This document shows positions 49,617 through 62,309 of a stretch of DNA of 64,000 nt, piece after piece. The position numbers and the translations under genes were made by a program. Under the pieces are notes generated by a model that did not search any database, was not told the DNA's origin, and worked only from the letters and a program-made list of their open reading frames with translations. This stretch comes from Populus alba (taxonomy: Eukaryota > Streptophyta > Magnoliopsida > Malpighiales > Salicaceae), in the NCBI RefSeq assembly GCF_005239225.2, contig NC_133289.1, positions 5,773,501-5,837,500 on the forward strand, in the 5' to 3' direction. The stretch's first letter is position 1. Each line of letters begins with the position of its first letter.

Positions 49617-49928
49617 CATAGTTTTAAGACCCGGCCCGGTGGTCGGCCCGGTCCAAGGCTCGGGTTCCGGGTTTTGACCGGGTCGGCCGGGTCAAAATTT
49701 ATTTTTTATTTTTTTAAAAAAAATCAAAACGACGTCGTTTTAGAAAAAAATAAAAAGTCAACGGGTTTGGGAGCGGGTGTTGACCAGGTCTTGCCGGGTC
49801 CCGGGTCGACTGGGTCTGGCCGGGCCAATTCCCAAACGGGTTTTGGCCTCCACCCGGACCGGTCCCCATGCCCGGGTCGGCCGGGTCCGGGTTGACCCGC
49901 CGAGCCGGTCCGAGTTTTTAAAACTATG
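49617..49928 (+). mobile_element. MITE with 8-bp target duplication, copy C
   Basis: Same element, same site and same ACTTAAAC duplication as in copy B, with a few one-base indels in G/C runs. The shared insertion shows that it predates the B/C duplication. Confidence 0.9.
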
Positions 49929-51968
49929 ACTTAAACATCTAAATTTCTGTGAACTTTGTCCAAATATATTGTATAAACTCGTAAAACTTATATATGATTA
50001 CAAAGTAAAACTGACTACATGGAAAGGAGACCTCCATTGTTTTGATCGAAGAGTAAACTCGGAGCAAGCGGAACATGAGTTTTTGAGTTGCAATAAGAAA
50101 TAGAGGTCGAACCAATAAAGCCCTAGCTCCATTGCTAGCAAAACTCTCCATTTGAGGAGAGCATTATTTCCTTTAAAGGAGCTAGGGCTACCACCAAGAG
50201 TAAAAATTCTCTCTATTTTAAATTTATGGCGGGTACCTTTCGTTTCTTCCATGAGTGCTCTCGAGGACATGCTCAACCTTTAATTTTCCCTTTAGTTTTG
50301 AATATGGTGTTAGCATCATTTGCCATTTCCTTTTGTTTCCTTTTGTGTCCTCTATCTGGCCTACAGATGAGAGTATAAAATTATAAATAAATATATATAT
50401 GTGCTCAAGAACATAACCTTTGATGGAATAACTATTCATGGCCCATAAACTACTCTTAAAAAGTAAAAACCGCCTGGCAAACAATTATTTCTGCAAAATG
50501 GGCCTTTCAGGAGGACGAGCTATCAGGAAAATGATTCCATACTATATTATATATGATACTGTCAGGAGTCAACAATGGGTTTGGCAAAATAAATAAATAA
50601 AAAAAGAAGATGGCAAACGGTGGATAAGGATCCATAATTAATAACCAAAAAAACTGCAGACAGCTTTATTTGCTAAAATCACTTGCGCATCCCAAATAAG
50701 TGAAATAACTGAAGTTGGATTTCATATATATATATATATAAATATATTATATCACTCAAGGAATGGAGAGTTTGGTGGAGATCATGGGTCCTTTTCTTTT
50801 TCTTTTTTCTCGACATGCTTTCCACCGGAAAAGATTTGCGTTGGAGCATATAAGGAAGCATAAACTTGGTGGCATTGCCATAATGCTGGTGCCCATTAAC
50901 TTCAGAGTTCTTGACCCCAGAACTTGATTTCCGTAGGAGAAACGCAAGAAATCATCTACAAACACAGAGCACTTGTTTGTGGGTCCAAGAAAATAACAAA
51001 GCAACCAGAATTTCTGGCATGGATCTGGGATCTATATGGTTTATTCGCAACAAAACTTGAAGTAGGGTTTTTCTTTTTGAAATAAGGTTGGGCCTTGCTC
51101 ATAAATGTTTAGTTTATAGGCACCCACCGTTGTAACAACGGTTTTTGAGTGTTCAAACAAGAGAATCCTCAAATCAAGTAATGATAAAGAAAACATTCCA
51201 AAAGGGTGTAAATGTTGGACTTTAATGCTTTGTAATTAATGTGATGGCCTGCAAGCGACAGTTTATTAATTATTTCATTTTTGTTAGGATGTTTATTAAA
51301 TACGATAATTCACAAATATCATAGTTTTCTAAAAATCCTCATAAATAGTAACTGTCATGTCTGGTTAGTAAGCATGTCAATTCCAGTTAGAATTACTCAT
51401 ATAACTAAAACCATTTAAAAAAATAAAAATAAAATAAATTTATCTCATCCAAAATCTCGGGTCATTTAGGATTTCTCATGTTCAAATTTTAGTCGATATG
51501 TTGGGTTTACTTTGTCCATTACATGCTAGACAATGATGAAGTGGCATTCTAATAGTAATTTGAGGAAGTTTCAAAGTGATGAAAGAGCGTTTTTATTTCT
51601 CAGAATTATATTAGACTAGATTTTAATTTATTTATGTTTATTTTTCAAAAAATAATTGATTGCTATCTATGTCATGTCATTTTCAAAAGAATTATTTCAA
51701 GTTGTTTGTCTCAATTTATGCCTTTTAGATTGTAAAGCATGTAAAAAATACTTTAATTTTAAAAATAATTCTCAACCTAAAAAGCAAAAAAAAAAAAAAA
51801 AAAACAATTTAGACAATCAGATTTTTAGTAGGAGAGAGTTTTGAAAGTGTTTCTTCGAGGATGCTCATCAATTGAAAAGATTAATTCAAGCATTCAATTA
51901 TATTATATATATATATAATATTTTTCTTTTAAAAAAATTAATAATGGTAAGTTAAAAGTTTTTGCAGA

Positions 51969-52784
51969 ATAACACCAATTTAATTTTTTTTTTTCATAAT
52001 TTCATCTTATCACGCTTTCTAAAAATACGATTACTTAACATGTTGAGCTTCTCAATTGCGATATTAATCTAAAAAATAATAAGTGCCTCGCCATATTAAA
52101 GAACACATGTACACAACAACTCTTTTCTCTTTCCAAACTAATTGCCCTCAACCCTTATCGATCTAAAAACCCACTAAAAACTTATTTTTTTGCCCATTAC
52201 ATACACCGGAAAATCAAACCCAATCTTTAATCTTCAAGTATCCTTGAATGTTTTTGTGTTCAAAAATCCACCGTCGCCTTTGCTGCCGCCATTTTCATCG
52301 TTGCCCAACCCTTTTCTAGTCCTACAGGTAAGATAATTTATTACATTGCCTATAGATTTGTGTTTGGCTTAGTTGCAATAAAATAATTGTTTAGGATGAA
52401 TTTATAGTTTAGGGTAAATTTAGGGTTTGTTGAATTAATAATAAATTAGTTATGAATACCATCAATTATGGTTGATTTGATATAGTTTGAATCCACATGA
52501 AAATAAATTAAATTAATTATGCATTAATTATGTGTTGTATTTAATTTTGGATAAAGTTGTCGATTTAAGAATTTTTGTGTGAATTGTTGGAATTAACTAC
52601 ATAATATAATTATCCATGCTTGATGATTTCATGCAATAGCATGGATGTGATAAAATTATGGTGAATTACATGTCACATTGAATTTTTAATAAGTTGATGA
52701 GTTTGATATTTTTTTTGAATTATTTTAATTTACTATGAAATTTATGTTTGATTTAATTGCAATTTAACATGGAATATCATTAGA
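51969..52784 (+). other. ~0.8-kb block, copy C
   Basis: Counterpart of 45240-46037 with small indels, including a few extra bases near 52490 and 52600. Same flanking AGA. Confidence 0.65.
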
Positions 52785-54395
52785 TTTGATATCATGAATT
52801 ATGTTTAATTTTGATCAATTTTGATTTTATATAAAATTTTGATAATTATTGTAATTTGAATGTGTTAATTTTTGTCAAGTTTGCATAAATTTAAATTATC
52901 ATTCCAAAATGTTCGAGAACCAAAATGATCGTTCCAACAAAAAATATATAACGTTAACCAAAATTAAAATTAATAATTTTGCTAGTGAGTAGAACTTTAA
53001 TAAAAATAATAGTATTTATAACTTAATTAATTTTTACTTAATCAAATAATCAATAAGGTTAAGATTGGAATTTGATAATCCTTTTCTCTCATCAAAATTT
53101 AAATATTTTAAAAACTAAAATATGTCGATTTCATATTGAAAAAATCTTGACACAAATTGATTACTCGATAGCAAAAAATCAATTATAATAATTTTTAAAG
53201 AGTCAGCTTAATTTGAACTCAAAATTTAAAAGATGATTTTCGTAAAAAAAAACGTCAATTCAAATATATATAGAAAACCAAAGCTTAAATAGAAAAAGCT
53301 TACTTCAGGAACGTAAGAACTAACACTATAATACTCTCATCATTAAATTACAAAAAAAGTAATTAATTATGATATTGTGAAAGCTTATAAAGAATATTAC
53401 AAGGGAGAGGAGGCTTGATCCGACAAAAACACAAAACTAAATAAAATCTAACGCCACACACGTGTCACCTAAATATTTAGGCTTGGGTGACAAATGCCTA
53501 ACCTAGTCGACCCTAGCTCCAAATATTGGATCTGGGCGACCTACCCACGACAAAAAAACCAAGTGGGCCCAGATGACAAGATACAAATCACGATGCTCCC
53601 TCAGTCACAAAACTCGTGGGAAAGGACCCACATAACGGCCTTGGTCACGTGTCACTCCCAGTATGTCACGTGTGCTGCTCACGCTCCTTCTTCACCCACG
53701 AGTTTTGTGCATCAAGTGATATATTTAATTGTTGTTTTGAGATGAGATAATGAACATAGTGAAAATGAATAAGATATATATTTTTTATTTTTTAAAATAA
53801 TAAAAATTTGTTTACATGGTAAGCATATTTTGCTCTTAGTTGTTTTGAATTGGAAACTCGAACGAACGAAATTGTTAAAAAAAAATAAAAAATTCTTAAG
53901 AGTATGCTAATTTGAAGTGAGAAATAATATTTACACTCTCTTGAATTATAATAATGTCTTTAAAAATTTAAGTGGTATATGCAATTGAACAATAATATTA
54001 TAATAATATCGAATGATATTATTATTGTTCTGTTTAATATAGATGATTTATTTAATAATTAATTAAAAAATAATTTTAATTTTGATATAAAAAAAATCAA
54101 ATTGAGAATAGAACTTACCATTTTTTTTTTATATATTTTCGGTTTATTTCTACCCAAAATCGTCAATTCAATATATAGAAAATATCCGGTGCTACCAATG
54201 ATTTTATCTTTCCATGCTTCAACTATTATAGTGGCCATTCAAAAAAACCTGAACTATTATAAATAAAATCATGGAAAATAAGTTTTTGTGATGGTATTAC
54301 AAACTGCATGCATTACCATTTAATTAATGTATACAGTGATTCTTAAGCTATACACACACACTTGATTAAGAAAATATTTGGGAATACAGTTAAAA

Positions 54396-54865
54396 TAATG
54401 TTTTTTAAAAAATTATTTTTTTATATTTTTATATTGTTTTTGATTTGTTATGTCACTAATTTTTTTTAAAAATAAAAATATATTTTTAAACAAAAAAATA
54501 TCTTAATAAATATATCAATCAATCTAGCAGTTATATGGGTTAATGCACGTGAATCTAACAGCATCCTTAAGACTACACTGCAGTTCATTTTGTTCTGTCC
54601 AAAAATTGCTACAGAGGAAACATAATAAAAAACGAAAAAGGAAATTCCAGTAGCTATGGAGGAAAGTCATGTAGTACAGCTCTTTGTCCAAATTTCAAGT
54701 CATTACATTACATTACATGTACAACAAACTCACTCAAACCCCACTTTAAGACACTCGCTTGTCCTTCTCCCTCCACCCCCCTCCTCCCCTCTCTCTGTCT
54801 CCTGACTTCATAAGCAAAACAGAGAATTAACCCACTACCCTATTCGGCCTCAACACCAGCCAACC
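54396..54865. other. Promoter and 5' leader region of the NFD4-like gene
   Basis: Single-copy sequence begins here. The last ~130 bases are CT-rich (pyrimidine patch) and precede the ATG at 54866, typical of a plant core promoter/leader. No clear TATA box seen. Confidence 0.45.
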
Positions 54866-57800
54866 ATGGTGAACCTGAAAGCTGGGACAAGGCCGCCATG
54901 GGTTGGACTTGGAGCAGCAGTTTGGGTGCAAATAGCATCAGGGAATGCTTACAACTTCCCTCTTTATTCCCATTCTTTAAAATCTGTTCTGGGATTTAAC
55001 CAGCACCAGCTTACCATGCTTGGTGTTGCTAATGATGTTGGTGAGAATGTTGGACTCATTCCTGGTATTGCTTGCAACAAGTTTCCTCCTTGGGTGATTC
55101 TCTTGATTGGTGCTCTTGCTTGCTTCTTTGGTTATGGTGTTCTTTGGCTTGCTCTTAGCAGTAAAGTACAATCCTTGCCTTATTGGCTGGTGAGTTCTCT
55201 GAGCTATTGCTTATTTCTAATGTTTAGAAAGACCTTTTGTGAAAATAATTGACGCCCATTTTCTGTTTCATTGAATTAAGATTTAGTGAATTATTTCCTG
55301 TGATCTTCTCTGTCATATGATTGTGGGTTTAGGTTGAAGGTAGAGTGGTCATTGTTTACATGGTTTAGGGGCTATCAAATTGATGTGATTAATGTGAATT
55401 ACACTGATCTTGGATTCGTATTGCAATGTTTTTTTAATTTTTTTTTTTATGATCAATGAATGGAATGCTTTTACATTCTAAAGTTGTTTTGGAGAGAATT
55501 TTTGATGAACTTAGTGGATATAATTTGGTAAATTTCCAATAGATTTGGCTTTTCCGGTTGCTTGGAAGTGGGAGGAAATGTTCGTGAAGCTTGCGAGGGA
55601 AAAGCTTAAACGAGACTTAATTACAAGTAAATGGACGATTAAAGAGAACTCCACGCAATCTAATACTATTATGCCGAATCAGGATGAATAGCCTGGTAAG
55701 CTTAGAGGGACAGTAAAGAAACTAAATGAAAAGAAATAACCAGGCACCATGAAAAGTATAACACCATTAAAATAATCATACAGTATGGGAGAAAGATAGA
55801 GTTTCATTCTGCAATCATGTCTGGAAATACTAAAAGCACTTCTCGTCATTGATATATGGTTACTGGGTATAAATTATTAACTGCATCATTAAGCAATAAA
55901 CTTCATCTCAGGAAAGGTTAGGGAAGAATGTTTCAGGTGTAATCACGGATGCATAATGTTCAAGGAGGGGAAACCTTGAATTTGCATGGACAAAATGCAA
56001 ACAATGAATGGCCATACATACTTTTTTAGATTGAAAACAAGCATGTACGCACAAGCAAGGATTCCATTTCCTGCTGAAAGAGCACCACCAGGCTGTCCTC
56101 TTTTTATGGCTAATGTAAAAATGGTAAAAAATGAGTTCAATACTAGATTTTAACTCACAATCTGCTGCAACTCCACCCCCCGCACTTTTGTCATTTGAGT
56201 TCAAGGTTGTCTACCTTTTTGTCTAGTAAAATCAGCTTCCATATTATTGCTCATGACAGATATGATAAACTACAGTGTTAAAGGATGGCGAATCACTGTT
56301 ATGCTGTAGAAACTCACAAGTTTTTTTCGTTGTTGTATGTATAGGAGTGAGATTTTCTGCAAATTTGGATATAGTTGCTGCTTCATGTGGTTTACTTTGT
56401 GATTTGTGGAAAATATCCTGTGCTCAGATACTTTAATGCATGTTTAATTTCTCAAAATCTTCATCATTTTTATTTGGTTGAGTGGCATATATGTTCATTG
56501 TGCTCATGCTTAAAATTTTCCAGCAAAAGGACTAAAGTCACATTTTTTGTTTTCACTTTACGATATTACAGCTATGCCTTGCTCTCTGTGTTGCCACCAA
56601 TAGTAGTGCTTGGTTGAGCACAGCTGTTCTTGTAACCAACATGAGAAACTTTCCTCTTAGTAGAGGCACTGTTGCTGGTGTTCTTAAAGGTTACGGTGGA
56701 ATAAGTGCTGCAGTATTTACTGAAATTTATAGCACTCTGCTCCGCAATTCCTCATCTAAGCTTCTGATGTTTCTTGCACTTGGAATTCCTGTTCTGTGTT
56801 TCATAGTCATGTATTTTGTAAGAGCTTGTACCCCTGCATCAGGTGAAGACTCTTCAGAACACGCCCATTTTCTTTTCACTCAAGGAGCTCTTATTGCACT
56901 CGGCTTATATGTCCTAACAACCACCATATTGAATCACATATTTCATTTCAGTGCTCCGGTATCTAATACCTTTCTTGTTATAATGGTTGTCCTTCTCATG
57001 GCTCCATTTGCAATACCCATAAAAATGACATTTCACCGCATGAGAGTCAGTAAACCAGAGATGCATCACCAGCCAGTTGAGACTCCAGACAGTGTGATAC
57101 AAGAAGACAACGCAGACAAAACCGAACGCTGCTGAAATCATCTTCATCAACAAAGCCTCGGAAGTTTTCGGGAAAATGTTGAGGCATCTGAGGTGGCTAT
57201 GCTTCTAGCTGAGGGTGAAGGGGCTGTGAAGAAGAAGAGGAGACCCAAAAGAGGGGAGGATTTCAGATTTACTGAAGCCCTAATAAAGGCTGATTTCTGG
57301 CTTCTTTTTTTTGTGTACTTTGTGGGTGTTGGATCTGGGGTAACGGTGCTCAATAATCTGGCCCAGATAGGAATTGCACAAGGCGTGCATGATACTACCA
57401 TCTTGTTGTCGCTCTTCAGCTTTTGCAATTTTGTGGGGCGTCTTGGTGGGGGTATTGTGTCTGAACATTTTGTCAGGTTACTACACTCTTTCCTTCTTGG
57501 CTAATCATTAAGTTCATTACATTGAAGTTTTCTGCATTTTGATGCCTAACTGATTTACATGCTCTACATTTAAAAGGTTAAAAAAACCAAATCATCTAAA
57601 CCATGCAAGTCTTGGCTTAGAGCCAGTGACTTTATAAACAAAATATAACACAGAAGAACCAAATCAAAGGATGCCAAGATGATTTTCATTCTCAAATTGT
57701 GTCATGATGGGGCTTGGTTCTAGGAATAATACTGTCACTCCATCTATTGGACATTGCGAGCGTCCTCTGAGAATTAAGTTGCATCGGTTTTTCTTCTGTT

Positions 57801-58545
57801 ATATGCTCCAGATATTGATGCTCGTAGACGGAGAAAACATATGCATAAGAAGCATAGCTCATGTTCTGCCAAAATGTCATATGAATGTTACTTGACATAT
57901 TTCCATGAGCTTTTGTCTTTGGCACATCCTCAAATTTCGTTATCAGTCCATTGTTATTGTCTGACTGTCGGTTCCAAAAGAATACAGACTGCACAGGCTA
58001 CAATATTTTTGTGGTGTTGTATTACTTTGATGCGTTGGACGTTTATTCCTTGCAGATCAAAAACAATCCCTCGGACAATATGGATGACGTGCACTCAAGT
58101 AATCATGATTATAACGTACCTGTTGTTTGCTTCTGCAATTGATGGTATCCTTTACGCCGCAACAGCATTACTTGGGATCTGCTATGGTGTTCAGTTCTCG
58201 ATAATGATACCGACTGTCTCTGAGCTTTTCGGCTTGAAGCATTTTGGTTTATTTTACAATTTCATGTCACTAGGAAATCCTCTCGGTGCGTTCCTTTTCT
58301 CAGGTCTCCTGGCAGGCTATGTATATGATAACGAGGCAGCAAAGCAGCAGGTACCAAATTTGCTGTCCAGTTCAAGCATCTCCTGCTTGGGTCCAAATTG
58401 CTTCAGGCTCACCTTCTTGGTTCTGGCTGGTGCCTGCGGTCTGGGCTCCATCTTGAGCATTATTCTAACTATGAGGATAAGGCCTGTCTATGAGATGCTT
58501 TATGCTGGGGGTTCTTTCAGGCTTCCTCAAACTTCAAATCACTAA
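54866..58545 (+). CDS. Nodulin-like / NFD4-like MFS membrane protein, with one in-frame stop
   Basis: Exons 54866-55189, 56572-57476 and 58056-58545, GT/AG, frames consistent, about 571 codons. The N-terminal half is the plant Nodulin-like domain (ASGNAYNFPLYSHSLKSVLG; FNQHQLTMLGVANDVGENVG; LVTNMRNFPLSRGTVAGVLK). The C-terminal half is MFS-like (FVYFVGVGSGVTVLNNLAQI; YGVQFSIMIPTVSELFGLKH; GPNCFRLTFLVLAGACGLGS). Around twelve hydrophobic membrane segments are expected, with a charged central cytoplasmic loop (LLAEGEGAVKKKRRPKRGED). Substrates of most members are unknown. A TGA at 57133-57135 interrupts exon 2 at the start of the loop; frames before and after it are the same, and a neighbouring frame there reads a Ser-rich LLKSSSST linker, suggesting two compensating one-base errors or mutations rather than a true end. 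Otherwise intact; start chosen at the first ATG after the CT-rich leader, where family members begin. Confidence 0.85.
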
Positions 58546-59099
58546 GCTGCTCGAAGTGGAATATGATAAGTTGAGGCCATGGGAAGAGCCATTCTCCTGA
58601 AGCACATGACATATAGTAGATATTCCGGCTATGTTAAATTCACTTTTTTAGAATTTGCACAATGCGTTGCAAGTTTGAGTGCCAACCCAGGAAATCAACA
58701 GTCATCTAATTCATGTTAATACTAGTTATGATGATAAAGTTTTCCTCTCCATATGACAGCTAAAATGCAATCGAGGAAGATAGTTATCGATGATTGATAT
58801 CCTGTTTTAGCTAGAAGTATACCGAACAAGGTTCATGTATCCATTATTTTTGGTTTCTTTGAAAATGCACTTCTAAATTTCTTCGATGAATAATTTTGCA
58901 TTAGTGTAATGGTTCAGCTCAAATCTTTGAGTGGTTTTTTTGAATTGGATAACTGTTGTTTTCGATCTATAATTTAGTTTAGATTGCTTGCATTTTTATA
59001 TAATTAAGTTCATCTTGATCAAAATAAAATCATAGCATACATATTAAATAAACATTAAAACTTGCATTGTATAGCAAAACAAAATTCTTTTCTTATTTT
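58546..59099. other. 3' UTR of the transporter gene and spacer
   Basis: AT-rich, no gene seen. The first 300-400 bases are probably 3' UTR; a LINE 3' end follows near 59100. Confidence 0.5.
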
Positions 59100-60428
59100 C
59101 GGATAAAAGTTATTGTATTAAAGGGAAGAAACTATATAAAGCACGAGGAGCATATCTCAAGAAGTATAAATGCTTGTTACCTAGTCTATCTAACAAAAAA
59201 TAACAAGAAAATGAAGCAAAAGCTAAAAAAAAACTGAAAAAGAACAAAAGAAGATTGTGAAGATAAATAGTAGATGAGTGAGTCAGTCGATTGATTATAT
59301 ATAAAACTGTGCTAAACAAAATCTTGAAATTAGCAAGAGTAATTATATTTCAGGACTCTCAGAGGCACCAAATGGACCTGAAAGTAGCTGGGATATAAAA
59401 CCTAGTTCGAGCTCTATCAAACGGGACTGAACCAAATAAAAAATGTCTTTGCAAACATCCTGATAAGATCAATAAATCTTATGAAAAACTTGATTATTTC
59501 TCTCACACTAAATGAAATAAATAGAGGTACAGAAGGCTAGCCAAGTAAGTAAATGTGTAAAGTCCTTTTTTTTTTTTTTTTTTTCTTCAAGTGCTTGTAT
59601 GCCTACTAAAGCAGATTATGTCATGTCAAAGAAGACCAACCCATAAGGGTCATATTCGTGATAACACCCTAAACTATAGCAGAGAAAGGACACTAAAAAA
59701 ATAAATGGTCATGTGTTTCAACCTGTAACCCACAAAGGATACATGTTGAAGAGGGAATGATCTAAAAAGCATGTAGTCTATTCATGATATTGAGACAACT
59801 TATAAAGGTAAACAACATGATAAAAGAGAGTCTCAGGATGAAACCTGAAAACCAGAGAAGATAATGTATATAGTTTGTGGGTCTAGAATCTTCAAGAACC
59901 TCCCATGCCGAGTCAATAGAGAACCTCCCCCAATGAGTTACCGTTTCAGACATAATGATTTGGTAAGACACTCTTGGGTTAAAAGTAATCGAGTCCCATA
60001 CACGCTGGAGCTCCAGACTACCTAATGGAAAAACCCAAGTATCTCTCTTAATGATGTATGAGACCTTAGCATTCCATGACAACCCAGTATAAGCGAGCAC
60101 CCTAAAATACACTAGATCACATAACCGTTGCCCATCTGGTAACTAATAGTCTAACCACATAGAGGTAGTAGTTTCACTACCAATATTGAAGACAAACTTC
60201 CTTTTACACCAATCTTTGATGAATAAAACCTTCCTCCATGACTAAGAAGACATTGAAGGAGGCATGACATGCCCAAAAGATCTGCCTTTGAGCAAAACAT
60301 TATGGACCCATCCTGACCAAACTGATAATCTATCTGATAGTAGTCGTTAGACATGCTTGAGAATAACTGTTTCATTTCAAGTTTGAGCCCTCCTTATTCT
60401 TAGGCCACCCTTTTCAAGGGATATAAAA

Positions 60429-62309
60429 TGTTGCTACCTAATTTTTGATCCATGTTTTGATAAATTTTCAGAAAAATTCAAAAATAGAGAAAAACAACGA
60501 AAATTCAAAAAAATATGTTTTTAATATATTTTCGTCATTTTAGCATTTTCAACGTCATCTAAAAAAGAATTTAAATTTTTAAGAGTCTTTCGAACGCGTT
60601 CAACTTTTCACGCGTTATTTTTAAAATCATTGATTTTCCTCATCGAGTCGACGTTGATATTGCTCATTTTTAAAAAAAATACAAAAAATTAAGAAAAATC
60701 AAATTTACAAAAAGAAAGAAGTTGAGGGACCAAGTTTGGAAACCTAGCAATATTTTTGCCTATAAATACTGGTCTTCAACACACACAAAGAGGGGGGCAA
60801 TTTTAAAACATTAAAAAAAATACAAAAAAGAAAACCCTAACCCTAAACCCATCTTTTTTAAGGAGCGGCGCCCCCACCCTCTCCTTCACCCATCTCCACC
60901 AGCTGCTCGCCATAGACACCCAACCATCGACCTCATCCACCCTGCACACAACCTCTCGGCCACACACCCGACCATAATCCCATCCTTGGCCAAACACAAC
61001 AGCCCCATCTCTGGCCACCACACTCCTCTCTCAACTTCCCCCGCAGTTTTGCAAAAGAGAAAAAACAGAAGCCACCCTCAACCCCACTCTCCCAAAACTG
61101 GAGTAGCCACTCCGTTCCCCCCTCATCTCCATCTTAGCTGTTCCCCAAGTCCAACCTCGGCTCCCTCTCTTATTTTCCCCACAACCGTCTCTCTCTCTCT
61201 CTCTCTCGGTCGCCTCCTCTTTCCCTCTCTAGCCGGCTGCTCCCTCACCTCACCAGACCTCTACTCTCACCCGGTCTTCGCCATCAGCAACAACATCACC
61301 CACAGACTCGGAGCGGTCAGCCTTCTCCCTCCAGCAGCGTTCACAGATCTGCCCTCCAACGACAGCCCCCACGTAACGGCGCTCGGCCAGCCTTCTACTA
61401 TGACTGAGACACTACAATGCCGCCTGATCTGCACCCGAAGCAGAGAAGAAGAAGATGAAACCCATAACAACTGACCTGCAGTGAAGCAGATCCGAAGAAG
61501 GAGAAGGGAGAAATGCAGATCTAAAAAACAAAGAAAGACAAATCTAAAATCAACTGTTTATGGCCTTTTTTTATGTTTCTTATTACAGGTAGAGGTAGCA
61601 GTCATCGCTGGCGAGGAAGCCGCTTCGGATCTCCCCTGCTGTTTGTTTTTTTTTCCGACTGCGCGTGAACCCACACGTCGCTAGTGATGGTGGCGCGTGG
61701 AACAACGCGCCGCCACTATTCCTACTGTCCATGAGTTTTCACAGCACCGTTCCCAGCAATTCAAGGATGTTTTAAGGGTTGTTTTTGTAATTTTTTAGTT
61801 GTTTAATGTAATTTTTGTCTAGCTTTTTTAAAATTTTTTATAATTTGTAGTGTGTATGTAAAAGAAAAGAAAATAAAATAAAAAAGGAAAAAAATATAGT
61901 AAAGGTGTATGTGTGTGTTTGTATTTGTTTTATGGATGTTTTATTTATTTATGATAAAATTGCAAAGATTAAAGAAGAATTTAATATGTTGATTGGATCA
62001 CGGTCAAGAATTATTAACTTGTAAGTAAGTTGTATTTCTGATACCCGATGAAAAGAAATTTTTTTGAAAACTTCTTTAACACGTCAAAGCCACGAAGCAG
62101 CTTACCTCAGGTAGGGTGCGTTATGGGTGCTAATACCTTCCCTAACCACAACCAGTCCCTTACTCGCGAATCTCTGACAAGACTAGTACATTCGGTTTCC
62201 TAGTAGCCTTTAATAAATTATTAGGTGATGACTCCTAACAAACCAATCAAATCAAAGTAACGCATAACGAAAAAATCTCCAGCCGACGCCGCGCGAGTGA
62301 TGTGCGACA
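60429..62309 (+). mobile_element. Solo LTR of a Tat/Ogre-type element, inside the LINE
   Basis: Begins TGTTGCTACC and ends GTGCGACA; no primer binding site or internal region follows, and LINE sequence resumes at once on both sides. Flanking five-base sequences are TAAAA and TCAAA, one mismatch from a target duplication. It shares ends and the block near 62101 with the LTR at 24421-27289 but is about 1 kb shorter and differs in the middle. TATAAATA at 60761 is its probable promoter. The middle (60870-61560) is C-rich and gives a long open frame (60986-61474) that is compositional only. Confidence 0.85.
60761..60768 (+). promoter_or_regulatory. TATA box of the solo LTR, with downstream telo-box
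   Basis: TATAAATA is followed 64 bases later by AAACCCTAACCCTAAACCC (60832-60850), which contains plant telo-box motifs (AAACCCTAA), a known regulatory element near transcription starts of plant genes. Confidence 0.55.

Larger units (their letters stand above)
48934..54395 (+). repeat. Tandem ~6.7-kb unit, copy C, 3'-truncated
   Basis: Follows B and shares its MITE and 0.8-kb block. Homology stops near 54395, so the last ~1.3 kb of the unit is missing. Relative to A and B it has many single-base insertions or losses in homopolymers (for example around 49239, 49280 and 49347) that break frames open in A and B, and a cluster of true substitutions in its last ~300 bases. Confidence 0.9.

Noticed and set aside
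54866..55252. Reading the nodulin-like exon 1 through its donor as a 128-residue protein
   Set aside because: Homology stops exactly at the GT donor at 55190 and continues in frame at 56572.
60986..61474. 162-codon Pro/Ser/His-rich frame in the solo LTR
   Set aside because: C-rich composition yields few stops; no homology and inside an LTR.
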